Source: JBBTTE01 sp038064395
GTDB taxonomy: Bacteria; Patescibacteriota; Saccharimonadia; Saccharimonadales; UBA4665
DNA length: 64,000 nucleotides
Assembly (NCBI GenBank): GCA_038064395.1
Contig: JBBTTE010000003.1
Coordinates: 186,001 to 250,000, forward strand
Reading direction: 5' to 3'
The notes below the pieces were generated by a model. The model was given only the letters and a program-made list of their open reading frames with translations, was not told where the DNA came from and did not search any database. This document shows, piece by piece, positions 52,980-61,005 of the stretch (position 1 is its first letter; the number at the start of each line of letters is the position of its first letter). Position numbers and translations under genes: made by a program.

Positions 52980-54257
52980 ATGAAAGATACTGTGATAGCT
53001 GCTCTAATCAAGGCTGAAGAACAACGTCAGCGCGAAGGCCTAGAGCTTATTCCATCAGAGAACTACGTAACTTCAGATGTCTTGGACGCTATGGGCAGTA
53101 TCTTCACCAATAAGTACTCTGAGGGCTACCCTGGTCGCCGTTACTACGGCGGGCAAGAGAATACCGACCAAGTTGAGCAGTTAGCGATTGATCGCGCGAA
53201 GAAGCTCTTCAAGGCCGACCACGCCAACGTTCAGCCGCACTCTGGTGCGCCAGCTAATGAGGCGGTTTACTTCGCATGGCTAGAACCAGGCGATACCGTA
53301 CTGGCAATGGACTTAAGCCATGGTGGACACCTGACTCACGGAGCGCCAGTGACGCGTTCTGCTAAGCTGTATAACTTCGTCCGCTACAAGATGAAAGACC
53401 CTGCTACCGGCGAAATTGACTATGATGAACTTCGCGAGCTAGCCCTTAAGCACAAGCCCAAGATCGTCCTAGCCGGCTTCAGCGCCTACCCACGCGAGTT
53501 AGACTACGAGAAGTTTGCAGAGATCGGCAACGAGGTCGGCGCACTATTGATGGCTGACATGGCACATATAGCTGGCTTGATAGTCGGCGGTGTTGCCAAG
53601 AATCCGTTTGATTATGGCTTCCACGTCATCACCACCACTACGCACAAGACTCTCAGGGGACCACGTGGCGGTTTGATATTGAGCCGGGGCACCGTTAGTA
53701 CGCCCCTCAAGGCTCCAGAGAAGACCCTCGAGAACATTCCAACTCTAATTGATCGTGCAGTCTTCCCAGGCATGCAGGGTGGCCCTCACGAGCATATTAT
53801 TGCCGCCAAGGCCGTTGCCTTCGGCGAGGCACTCAAGCCAGAATTCAAGAGCTACGCCGCCCAAATTGTTAAGAATGCTGCTGCCCTGGCTGACGCACTG
53901 ATCGCCGAAGGATTCTCACTCGTCACTGGCGGCACGAGCAATCACCTTATACTGGCTGACGTTAACAAAAGCTTTGGCCTAGACGGCAAGGTTGTCGAGG
54001 AAGCCTTGGACAAGATAGGTCTGACACTTAACAAGAACTCTGTAGCTGATGATCCATTGCCACCATTCCGACCAAGTGGTATCCGCCTCGGGACGCCAGC
54101 CATCACGACTCGCGGACTTAAGGAAAAAGACATGGCTAAGATTGCTGCATGGATGAAACAAGCTATTGATAACAGAGAAGACGAGACGAAGCTTAACAAG
54201 TTAAGGGATGAAGTTAAGAAGTTTGCACTTAAGTTCCCGCTACCAAGCGACAGTTAA
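52980..54257 (+). CDS. glyA: Serine hydroxymethyltransferase GlyA
   Basis: PLP enzyme converting serine and tetrahydrofolate to glycine and methylene-THF. Motifs: LELIPSENYVT, NKYSEGYPGRRYYGG, VQPHSGAPANEAVY, DMAHIAGL, and the PLP-lysine segment TTTTHKTLRGPRGG. 425 aa. GAGGGG precedes the ATG, with about a 55-base leader. The stop shares the palindromic TTAA with the convergent murB stop. It links with FolC and DHFR at the window end. Confidence 0.97.
   Translation: MKDTVIAALIKAEEQRQREGLELIPSENYVTSDVLDAMGSIFTNKYSEGYPGRRYYGGQENTDQVEQLAIDRAKKLFKADHANVQPHSGAPANEAVYFAWLEPGDTVLAMDLSHGGHLTHGAPVTRSAKLYNFVRYKMKDPATGEIDYDELRELALKHKPKIVLAGFSAYPRELDYEKFAEIGNEVGALLMADMAHIAGLIVGGVAKNPFDYGFHVITTTTHKTLRGPRGGLILSRGTVSTPLKAPEKTLENIPTLIDRAVFPGMQGGPHEHIIAAKAVAFGEALKPEFKSYAAQIVKNAAALADALIAEGFSLVTGGTSNHLILADVNKSFGLDGKVVEEALDKIGLTLNKNSVADDPLPPFRPSGIRLGTPAITTRGLKEKDMAKIAAWMKQAIDNREDETKLNKLRDEVKKFALKFPLPSDS
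54192..54205. repeat. Palindromic core CTTAACAAGTTAAG in glyA
   Basis: Fourth occurrence of the CTTAACAWGTTAAG core, in the 3' part of glyA coding sequence. The flanks do not extend the symmetry. Confidence 0.6.
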
Positions 54258-55282
54258 GCAATTAGCTCTGGTTCTTGTACGAGCGTGATGTTGAACTGGG
54301 CTTGAACTGCGTCGACAATCTTCTGCTTGAATGTTAACAGGTCGGCCGTACTACTGGCTGTTTCGTTAATTAGTACTAGAGATTGCTTGGGCCAGGTCGC
54401 CATACCGGTTACTGTATCGTGATGGTCTTTGAAACCAGCCTGATCAATTAGCCACGCTGCCGATAGTTTTGCCGTGCCGTTGTCTTGAGGCCAGTTCGGA
54501 ATATCTTGGAAGCGCTGCTTAAGTTCAAACAACTGAGTATCGCTGACGATCGGATTACCGAAGAACGACCCAGTGTTCTTAATCAAAGCTGGATCAGGCA
54601 ATTTATTGCTGCGGATCCAGACGACAGCTTCACGCAATTTGTCAGGGGTGTAATCCGTAATCCCGTGCTCGTCGAAGTAGGTCTGAACTTGTCCGTAGAA
54701 CGGTGGTTGCGGGTTAGCCTTGGCTAAATGCAGAGTCAGCCCAGTAATAAAGAACCGGCCCTTATCAGCTGTCTTGAAACGGCTATCACGATACGAAAAG
54801 CCACAGTCGCTGCCAGCAAGAGTCACGAAGTCTCCAACTTGTGTGTCAAAGGCTTCAACAGTTGTAAGTGTCTGCGATATTTCTTGACCGTAAGCACCGA
54901 CGTTCTGAATTGGTGTAGCGCCAGCTGTGCCCGGTATCAGGCTCAACGCCTCTATGCCCGTTAATCCAGCTTCAACTGTCTTGGCTACCGTTTCGTCCCA
55001 AGGTTCGCCGCTGCCGAGTGTCAGATATACATTCGTGTCATCCTCTTCGAATATCTCGTAATGGCGAATCTTGTTAACAATTACTAGGCCAGCGTAGCCC
55101 GCATCGCCCCAAATGATGTTGCTACCACCTCCGATCATGATTGCTGGCAGTTGCTTGGAGTTAGCCCAGCTAAGCGCCTCTAAGACCTCCATTCTGCTGG
55201 TTACCTCTACAAGATTTGCAGCGGCACCGCCGAGACCCATGGTCGAATAGCTGCCAAGAGGTACGTTCTGCTGAATATTCAT
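54254..55282 (-). CDS. murB: UDP-N-acetylenolpyruvoylglucosamine reductase MurB
   Basis: FAD enzyme for the second step of UDP-MurNAc synthesis. Motifs: SYSTMGLGGAA, IMIGGGSNIIW, SLIPGTAGATPIQNVGAYGQE (residues about 115-135), FSYRDSRFK and the catalytic serine in GSFFGNPIV. 342 aa, the type I length. TATAAT is 6 bases before the ATG. It depends on FAD, matching the riboflavin uptake gene nearby. Confidence 0.95.
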   Translation of the reverse strand: MNIQQNVPLGSYSTMGLGGAAANLVEVTSRMEVLEALSWANSKQLPAIMIGGGSNIIWGDAGYAGLVIVNKIRHYEIFEEDDTNVYLTLGSGEPWDETVAKTVEAGLTGIEALSLIPGTAGATPIQNVGAYGQEISQTLTTVEAFDTQVGDFVTLAGSDCGFSYRDSRFKTADKGRFFITGLTLHLAKANPQPPFYGQVQTYFDEHGITDYTPDKLREAVVWIRSNKLPDPALIKNTGSFFGNPIVSDTQLFELKQRFQDIPNWPQDNGTAKLSAAWLIDQAGFKDHHDTVTGMATWPKQSLVLINETASSTADLLTFKQKIVDAVQAQFNITLVQEPELIA

Positions 55283-55351
55283 AAGTTAATTATATAGCAA
55301 GAGTTGGCTGGCTTGCGCAACGCGCCCCAAAAGGATTATCATGTATACACT

Positions 55352-55876
55352 ATGAGTGAGTCCAATAAACCTTTTACGACTCTAGGTAGTCACCTTAAGT
55401 ACGTTCGTGAGCAGTCTAAGCAGAGCCTCTCCGAAGTATCTGGGGCGGTTGAGATCGAAGAAAACCAGCTAGCTCGTATCGAAGCTGGTCTTGAACGTCC
55501 AGCCGAAGATATCCTACTTCTTCTTATAAGCCATTTTGGAGTCCAAGATCGCGAAGCTGTCCAATTGTGGGAGCTGGCAGAGTACGACTCAGACATGCCT
55601 GATGATATCAGACCAGACCAAATAGGCGTCAAGCCAATGGTTATGCTGCTCGCTGTTGATGTTCGAACTATGTATAGCGACGGTATGGACGTTACTGTCA
55701 ATCAAGCAGGGGTTACGCTTAATTTCACACAAGCTGTTAATCCAACCCAAACTGCACCAGTTGCCCGTGTCGGCATGAGTCACCAACAGGCTGAGCAGGT
55801 GATTAACGCCATGCAGCAAGCGCTACTACGCTCCAAATATCTCAACACCACCAAGCTATTGCCCCCAAACTTGTAA
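55352..55876 (+). CDS. XRE-family DNA-binding protein
   Basis: 174 aa from ATG 55352. An N-terminal HTH (LGSHLKYVREQSKQSLSEVS..IEENQLARIEAG) is followed by a C-terminal beta-like domain of about 100 residues (VMLLAVDVRTMYSDGMDVTV). Target unknown. TATCAT lies 9 bases before this ATG; the longer ORF from 55304 starts upstream of that box and is not preferred. Confidence 0.75.
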   Translation: MSESNKPFTTLGSHLKYVREQSKQSLSEVSGAVEIEENQLARIEAGLERPAEDILLLLISHFGVQDREAVQLWELAEYDSDMPDDIRPDQIGVKPMVMLLAVDVRTMYSDGMDVTVNQAGVTLNFTQAVNPTQTAPVARVGMSHQQAEQVINAMQQALLRSKYLNTTKLLPPNL

Positions 55877-55917
55877 GATTTCTTACTGACCCCAAGACGA
55901 CAGGGGTCTATCCTTCC

Positions 55918-56043
55918 ATGGTTACGCCAAAGCATCAATACAAAACAGGATCTATGATGACGATTGAACAAATGCTCAACAATTTGCACACGATGGCTCA
56001 ACATACAGCCACCCCAAAGCAAACTCCAAAAATTAAGAAGTAA
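55918..56043 (+). CDS. Predicted 41-aa basic peptide
   Basis: ATG 55918 gives MVTPKHQYKTGSMMTIEQML and a Lys/Gln/Pro-rich C-terminus. TATCCT lies 3 bases before the ATG, and a GACCCC/GGGGTC inverted repeat lies just upstream. A good terminator starts one base after the stop codon, which argues for a real transcription unit. Function unknown. Confidence 0.5.
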   Translation: MVTPKHQYKTGSMMTIEQMLNNLHTMAQHTATPKQTPKIKK

Positions 56044-56071
56044 CCTCTAGGATCAACTAGAGGCTTTTTTG
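56044..56071 (+). terminator. Rho-independent terminator
   Basis: CCTCTAG (56044-56050) pairs with CTAGAGG (56057-56063), then CTTTTTTG. It follows the 41-aa ORF directly and overlaps the 3' end of the convergent transporter gene. Confidence 0.9.
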
Positions 56072-56985
56072 TTCCTCGGGGCCTTTTGGCCTGTGTTGTC
56101 TTTGGCTGTAAGGTAAATCGTACCTGTTAAGACAAGCGCCGCTATACCTTGAGAGACCGTTAGCCCCTGATTAAGCCAGATATAGCCAACAACTACAGCT
56201 GATGCTGGCCATGCTAGCTCTAGGATTGCTGCTCGGGACGCTAGAACACGCTTAAGGCCGAAGTAATAGATAGCTAGTGCCACTAGGCCAGTCGAGAAGG
56301 TAATTGCCACCAGATATTTGAACTGGTCAAATGTTATTGATCCCAACGAGCTAGTGCTACCTGATAGCAGAACAAAAATCATCGCAAAGATCGGCGTAAT
56401 ACCGAATCTTAGGGCGGTAACGTGGAGTGAAGACGTATCTTTGAGAGCGTACTTGGAGAAGGCTGTAGACACGCCCCAAGCAGCTGCTGCGCCAACTGCA
56501 AACAAAGCCGCAATAGCTGTACCTGTGCCAGTAGCGAAGTTGACCTTAATATCAGGGAAAGTTACGAAGTAAGCTGCTATTAGGGCAATAGCTGACAAGC
56601 CGAAGAACTTCTTACCGAGAGGCTCCTTAAGCAAAACGGCCGCCGCACCAATAGCGAAGATCGGATTAAGTTGCTGCAATAGAACAACCACTGAGAATGG
56701 AATATATTGAATTCGTCCCAAAGCTGCGGTGTACAGAATAGTTCCGACCGCACCTGATAAGAACGACACACCGATAATGGCCAGCCACTGCTTACGAGTC
56801 AGAACCTTGAAGGCCTTCCATGAATAAATAATGAACGGCAACAACAGCAAGAACCCGAAGGCATGTTCATAGAACACGATTACTGGTGCTGGGAGAGTGT
56901 ATAGGTGTCGCCTAAGCAAACCATCAACACTCCAAAGTAATGCTGAGACCACAACGGCCACGGAACCATATTTAATATATTTCAT
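56053..56985 (-). CDS. EamA/DMT-family transporter, predicted riboflavin importer (RibN-like)
   Basis: 310 aa with ten helices in two EamA repeats; the first starts SALLWSVDGLLRRHL and ends with LKEPLGKKFFGLSAIALI, the second starts AAAWGVSTAFSKYAL. EamA proteins carry many substrates. Here the leader contains an FMN riboswitch, and RibN riboflavin transporters of this family are known to be under such control. I therefore predict riboflavin or FMN uptake. No riboflavin synthesis genes are in the window. The ribosome site AAAGGAAAG lies before the ATG. Confidence 0.85.
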   Translation of the reverse strand: MKYIKYGSVAVVVSALLWSVDGLLRRHLYTLPAPVIVFYEHAFGFLLLLPFIIYSWKAFKVLTRKQWLAIIGVSFLSGAVGTILYTAALGRIQYIPFSVVVLLQQLNPIFAIGAAAVLLKEPLGKKFFGLSAIALIAAYFVTFPDIKVNFATGTGTAIAALFAVGAAAAWGVSTAFSKYALKDTSSLHVTALRFGITPIFAMIFVLLSGSTSSLGSITFDQFKYLVAITFSTGLVALAIYYFGLKRVLASRAAILELAWPASAVVVGYIWLNQGLTVSQGIAALVLTGTIYLTAKDNTGQKAPRNKKASS

Positions 56986-56990
56986 CTGTA

Positions 56991-57150
56991 CTTTCCTTTT
57001 CTGCCAACGTCCTCACGTTGACTCTTGCCGAAGCAAGTCCCGACTATACGGTCGGCTCATGAGTTTCACATGATCATCCACTGCCGCGGGGCAATGGTCG
57101 ACGGCTATACGTCCGATTGGCGAATTTCACGCCACCCACAGGAATTAAGT
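56991..57150 (-). promoter_or_regulatory. FMN riboswitch (RFN element) upstream of the EamA transporter
   Basis: On the minus strand the RFN core is clear. P2 is GGCGTGAAATTCGCC (57119-57133). P3 is GGACG-TATAGC-CGTC. P4 is CCATTGCC/GGCAGTGG. P5 is CATGTGAAACTCATG. The hallmark GCCGACCGTATAGTCGG lies at 57040-57056. Two extra hairpins (CTTGC-TTCG-GCAAG and CAACGT-GAGG-ACGTTG) lie between the aptamer and the start codon. The 5' UUCCUGU may pair with GCAG..AGGAA at the ribosome site, which suggests translational control. Confidence 0.88.
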
Positions 57151-57194
57151 TGTTAGTAAATTAATAATACTACGCACTAAGCCAAGAGGACAAA

Positions 57195-58523
57195 TTAATT
57201 GACAATAATTACTGGTCGACGACCGATACTGTAGTACGTGAAGCCGGCAGCTTCCATCGTCTCTGGACGGAAGATGTTGCGACCGTCGAACACTAGTGGC
57301 CGCCCAAGACCCTTCTTGATAGTATCGAGATCGCTGTCGACGAATTCTGGCCATTCGGTAGCAACTAATAGTGCTGAAGCGCTTGCCAGTGTGTCGTACT
57401 TGTCGTCGACTATCTTTACTTTATCGTTGTCGCCATAGAGAGCCCGTACGTTATCTGCAGCTTCTGGATCGTAAGCCACCACTGACGCACCAGCTTCTAG
57501 GAGGGCGTCAATAATAACTAAGGCAGGGGCTTCACGGATATCATCGGTATTTGGCTTGAAAGCTAGTCCCCATAATGCGAAGGTCAGGCCTTTAACATCA
57601 CTATTGAAGTGATCCATAATCTTAGTAACCAAAACGCGCTGCTGCTGGTCATTGATCGACATTGCCGCAGCTAGTAGCTTGAAGTCATAATCCTGCTCCT
57701 CGGACATCCGCTTAAGCGCCCTAACGTCTTTAGGGAAGCAGCTACCACCACAGCCAATGCCGGGGTATAGGAACTTATGTCCAATCCTGCTGTCAGCACC
57801 AATTGCTTGTCGAATCATATCGACATCAGCATCCATTCGCTCGCAGAGCTGGGCTATTTCATTCATGAAGCTGATCTTGGTCACCAGGAAAGTATTAGCC
57901 GCATACTTAGTAAGCTCGGCTGTTCGAGGATCGGTTACATAAATCGGTCGTTCATCAGTCACAAAAGAAGCATATAATTCTCGCATAACGTCCTCAGCTT
58001 GCTTGCTGGTGACGCCTACCACTACGCGTTCAGGCTTCATGAAGTCCTCGACGGCATGACCTTCGCGCAGGAATTCGGGATTTGATACGACCTCGAACTC
58101 GCTCGAAGCGTTTTCGGCTATGGCTGCCTCTACCGCCTCGGCCGTGCCAACTGGCACAGTGCTCTTGTCGATTACAACGCAGTAATCCTTAGGCAGACAA
58201 GTGCCCAATTGCTTAGCGACGGCAAGGACGGCTGACAAATCCGCTGAGCCGTCTTCCATTGGTGGAGTTGGTAGAGCCAGGAAGATGGCCTTCGCGTCAG
58301 AAATGCCCCCTGCCAGATCTGTCGTAAACGACAATCGATCTGCCTTGATATTGCGAGTCATCATTTCTTCGAGGCCAGGTTCGTAGATTGGTGATTTGCC
58401 ACTCTTGAGTTCAGCGACTTTGGCCTCGTTGTTGTCGACACAGACAACTCGGTGCCCGCTTTCGGCTAAGCAACAACCAGTTACTAGGCCAACATACCCT
58501 GTTCCGACAATAGTCACGTTCAT
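57195..58523 (-). CDS. ugd: UDP-glucose 6-dehydrogenase
   Basis: 442 aa. Oxidises UDP-glucose to UDP-glucuronate with NAD. Rossmann motif VGTGYVGLVTG, PIYEPGLEEMM, KSTVPVGTAE, the catalytic Cys in YPGIGCGGSCFPKD, and the C-terminal LWGLAFKPNTDDIREAP. TATAAT lies 8 bases before the ATG. Supplies sugar for surface polymers. Confidence 0.95.
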   Translation of the reverse strand: MNVTIVGTGYVGLVTGCCLAESGHRVVCVDNNEAKVAELKSGKSPIYEPGLEEMMTRNIKADRLSFTTDLAGGISDAKAIFLALPTPPMEDGSADLSAVLAVAKQLGTCLPKDYCVVIDKSTVPVGTAEAVEAAIAENASSEFEVVSNPEFLREGHAVEDFMKPERVVVGVTSKQAEDVMRELYASFVTDERPIYVTDPRTAELTKYAANTFLVTKISFMNEIAQLCERMDADVDMIRQAIGADSRIGHKFLYPGIGCGGSCFPKDVRALKRMSEEQDYDFKLLAAAMSINDQQQRVLVTKIMDHFNSDVKGLTFALWGLAFKPNTDDIREAPALVIIDALLEAGASVVAYDPEAADNVRALYGDNDKVKIVDDKYDTLASASALLVATEWPEFVDSDLDTIKKGLGRPLVFDGRNIFRPETMEAAGFTYYSIGRRPVIIVN

Positions 58524-58544
58524 GACTTTGTATTATACATGTTC

Positions 58545-60008
58545 TTACTGAAGAGCCGATGTTAAGCGTGCGATATTGTCGAATAATTGTTGGCGCTTGG
58601 GTCGCTGACGCCACTGCTCAAGTGTGACTTGCTTAGAATTCTTGATGTATTTGGCTTCGATTTTGTTGAGGTTTCTGACTACTTTTGCATCGTAAGATAT
58701 AAGAGTAACTTCGAGATTGAGAATGAACGAACGAATGTCCAGATTACTTGAGCCAATCGTAGCGACCTCACCGTCAATAGTCATGAACTTGGAGTGTAGT
58801 AGGACGGGTGAGTTGTACCAGTATATTTTGACACCGACTTTGAGTAACGATTCATAGAATGATCTCTGAGCATGTCCTACTAGCTTCTGATCCATGACTT
58901 CTGAGTTAATCATTATGACTTCTACGCCACGAATGGCTGCGCTGGTTATGGCAGTAGTTAGGGCATCATCGGGAACGAAATAGGGATTGGTTATAATGAT
59001 CTTCTTTTGAGCCCGGTGGATAAGAGCCGTGAATAACTTAAGATTATTCTCATTCTCATAACCAGGACCACTCGGAAGGACCTGCGCCAATGAATCACCA
59101 TAACTTTTGATATTCGATGACAAAACCCCCATTGTGCGGTAATCCAGTAGCTCACCAGTTTCTGAGTACCAGTCCGTCACAAACACAGCCGCCAGTTGTA
59201 AGACTATTGGACCTTGCATGCGGACAACCATTTCGTCGTAGTATATTTCATCTTTGCGATGATAATCGCGCTGTACCAGATTGAGAGAACCCGTATAACC
59301 GGTATGTCCATCGATGACAACTAACTTGCGGTGATTGCGCAGATCAGGACGTACATAGCCACGAGTTGGTAGCTTGAAGGGCAGCATAGCCTGCACGATC
59401 ACCCCGTCCGACTCTAGGCGTTTGATCATTTCTTTCCATCTTGGGTAGCGGTGAGTAGCGAATGAATCGTACATTACACGTGCGATCACTCCTCTCTTAA
59501 CAGCGCTCGCCAAGGCGTCAAAGATCGGTAAAGTAATGTCGTCTATAGCAATAATGAAGTATTCCAAGTGCACATAGTGCTCTGCATTATCAATATCGTT
59601 TACGATTTGATCTATAACATTGTTGTATTCGGGGATCAGTTCAACATGGTTGCCTTCAAAGACCGGTAAATGACTAAGCGCCGTGCTTAGCTTGGCCAGA
59701 GATTCGTACTTTTGTGGCACCTCAGCTTCAAGCAAGCCGCTACTGTCGCGATGCTTCTTCAAGTCTTTGATGGCTGAATCGATCAGGCCGTTAAGTGTCT
59801 TCTGGGCATCTCGTCTTGCCTTAGGTAGCTTCGGGTTACCGAGTATTAGATACAAAATAATACCAAAGATAGGGAAGAAGAAGATCAACAACAACCATGC
59901 CGTTCCAGCTGTTGGCTTGCGGTTACGCGGCACCACGAACAGTGCCATTACTATAATTAACCAGTTGAGCGCTAGCCAGATAACACCGACCGAACTAATA
60001 AGACCCAT
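58545..60008 (-). CDS. cls: Cardiolipin synthase (phospholipase D family)
   Basis: 487 aa. Two N-terminal helices are followed by two HKD motifs: NHRKLVVIDGHTGYTGSLN near residue 225 and HSKFMTIDGEVATIGSSNLD near residue 405. It makes cardiolipin from two phosphatidylglycerols in the membrane. TAAAGT is 6 bases before the ATG. Confidence 0.93.
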   Translation of the reverse strand: MGLISSVGVIWLALNWLIIVMALFVVPRNRKPTAGTAWLLLIFFFPIFGIILYLILGNPKLPKARRDAQKTLNGLIDSAIKDLKKHRDSSGLLEAEVPQKYESLAKLSTALSHLPVFEGNHVELIPEYNNVIDQIVNDIDNAEHYVHLEYFIIAIDDITLPIFDALASAVKRGVIARVMYDSFATHRYPRWKEMIKRLESDGVIVQAMLPFKLPTRGYVRPDLRNHRKLVVIDGHTGYTGSLNLVQRDYHRKDEIYYDEMVVRMQGPIVLQLAAVFVTDWYSETGELLDYRTMGVLSSNIKSYGDSLAQVLPSGPGYENENNLKLFTALIHRAQKKIIITNPYFVPDDALTTAITSAAIRGVEVIMINSEVMDQKLVGHAQRSFYESLLKVGVKIYWYNSPVLLHSKFMTIDGEVATIGSSNLDIRSFILNLEVTLISYDAKVVRNLNKIEAKYIKNSKQVTLEQWRQRPKRQQLFDNIARLTSALQ

Positions 60009-60020
60009 GGTTAAACTTTA

Positions 60021-60668
60021 TCAGACGACTTGAGCGAAGTCATTTATTACTTTGTCAGCTAGCCCCGCTATTTTGGGTCGGTTGACTGTCTCTGTGAATG
60101 CCCAGAACTCATTGACTGCGTCATGCTCCCTAGTTTCATAATCGGTGTAACCATCACCGATCATGATTATTGGCTCGTCGAATCCAAGACTTTTGATCTG
60201 TGCGACTTTGCCCTGACGCTGACTAAGTAAGTTGCTCTCGTCGAACCCGGTAATCTCACCAGACTCATCGTAAGTGAAGCGATTAGCAAAGATATGATCT
60301 TCCCTTAGGCCAAGTTCTGTAGCAATCGGCAATATGTAATCTTCGAAGCCGCCAGAAACAATGTATATATGTTCAGCATTCTCCTGGAACCAATCAATAT
60401 GGGCTAAAGCCGAGGGGCTTATATTGGTCTTGAACAGTTCAACGGCTTGCTTAACATGTTCACGATCGGGACTAAACAGAGATAATCTTAGCCTTAGTGA
60501 CTCATCAAACCCAATTTCGCCTAACATTCCTTTTTGGGTAATGTCTTCTAGCTTTGCCATGACTTCTGCTGCATCGCCTCTCTGCGCAAGCGCTATTCGT
60601 GCCAGCTCATCAAGAGACTCCATGGTAATAAGCGTACTGTCGAAATCAATAATGTATGTTTGTGTCAT
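60021..60668 (-). CDS. HAD-family phosphatase, SerB-like
   Basis: 215 aa. Motif I DFDSTL, motif II IVSGGFEDYI, motif III Lys in QGKVAQIK, motif IV GDGYTDYE. The helical cap follows motif I (ESLDELARIAL). This is the phosphoserine phosphatase arrangement, with Ser at the third position of motif I as DFDST. Substrate is not certain. It is divergent from the aspartokinase gene. Confidence 0.82.
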   Translation of the reverse strand: MTQTYIIDFDSTLITMESLDELARIALAQRGDAAEVMAKLEDITQKGMLGEIGFDESLRLRLSLFSPDREHVKQAVELFKTNISPSALAHIDWFQENAEHIYIVSGGFEDYILPIATELGLREDHIFANRFTYDESGEITGFDESNLLSQRQGKVAQIKSLGFDEPIIMIGDGYTDYETREHDAVNEFWAFTETVNRPKIAGLADKVINDFAQVV

Positions 60669-60708
60669 TGTTTGTGTCTTTGCCCCGAAACTTACCCTAC
60701 CTCTCGGC

Positions 60709-60741
60709 GGTATAATAAACTCTATTAATATTTATTATACC
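60709..60741. promoter_or_regulatory. Palindrome with face-to-face TATAAT boxes between serB-like and lysC genes
   Basis: GGTATAATAAA (60709-60719) and its inverse TTTATTATACC (60731-60741) are separated by 11 bases. Each arm holds a TATAAT on the opposite strand, pointing inward, so transcripts toward the two divergent genes would overlap at their 5' ends. This lies within the 337-base stretch (60669-61005) that otherwise holds the lysC leader. Confidence 0.55.
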
Positions 60742-60834
60742 CTGCCGGAGGGCTTACTAAGAACTGCGTTCGTATAGGGCTAAACGTTTGCTCTACAAAA
60801 TCGTTTATGGTAAAGTATAAAAATGATAAATTTC

Positions 60835-60876
60835 ATGCCGAATATCGATTCTGATAAGACAAAGCTCTTGCCCTAG
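60835..60876 (+). CDS. Leader peptide of lysC (13 aa; 17 aa if ATG 60823 is used)
   Basis: ATG 60835 encodes MPNIDSDKTKLLP followed by TAG. The Lys-Thr-Lys codons (AAG ACA AAG) lie 4-6 codons before the stop, at a distance like that of the Trp codons in trpL. The second AAG is where segment 1 begins. An in-frame ATG at 60823 adds four residues but lies too close to the -10 to be in the transcript. Confidence 0.6.
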   Translation: MPNIDSDKTKLLP

Positions 60877-60914
60877 TTGGTCAGAGCTTCCAAGCATGTA
60901 AAAACAAACTACAG

Positions 60915-60942
60915 CAGCTCCGACCACGGAGCTGTTTTATTT
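60915..60942 (+). terminator. Rho-independent terminator upstream of lysC
   Basis: CAGCTCC-GACCAC-GGAGCTG followed by TTTTATTT, 64 bases before the lysC ATG. Position ahead of a gene, not after one, marks it as an attenuator. Confidence 0.85.
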
Positions 60943-61005
60943 CCGCAAAAACATCTCATTTAGGGCAGTTAGGACGACTAACTTACTAATTTGAGAGGAA
61001 ATAAT

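Larger units (their letters stand above)
60816..60942 (+). promoter_or_regulatory. Leader-peptide transcription attenuator of the aspartokinase gene
   Basis: TATAAA (60816-60821) is followed by a leader ORF. Segment 1 AAGCTCT (60862-60868) can pair with segment 2 AGAGCTT (60883-60889). Segment 2 GGTCAGAGCT (60879-60888) can instead pair with segment 3 AGCTCCGACC (60916-60925), with nine of ten pairs. Segment 3/4 CAGCTCC/GGAGCTG (60915-60934) plus TTTTATTT is a rho-independent terminator. Segment 1 overlaps the last sense codons of the leader ORF. This is the classical 1:2, 2:3, 3:4 attenuator layout. Confidence 0.72.

Noticed and set aside
55888..55908. GACCCC/GGGGTC hairpin as terminator of the XRE gene
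   Set aside because: Stem of six pairs without a T-run; more likely an operator or incidental.
60823..60825. ATG 60823 as lysC leader start
   Set aside because: It is one base after the -10 box and probably upstream of the transcript start; ATG 60835 is in frame and better placed, unless the promoter is the one at 60711.
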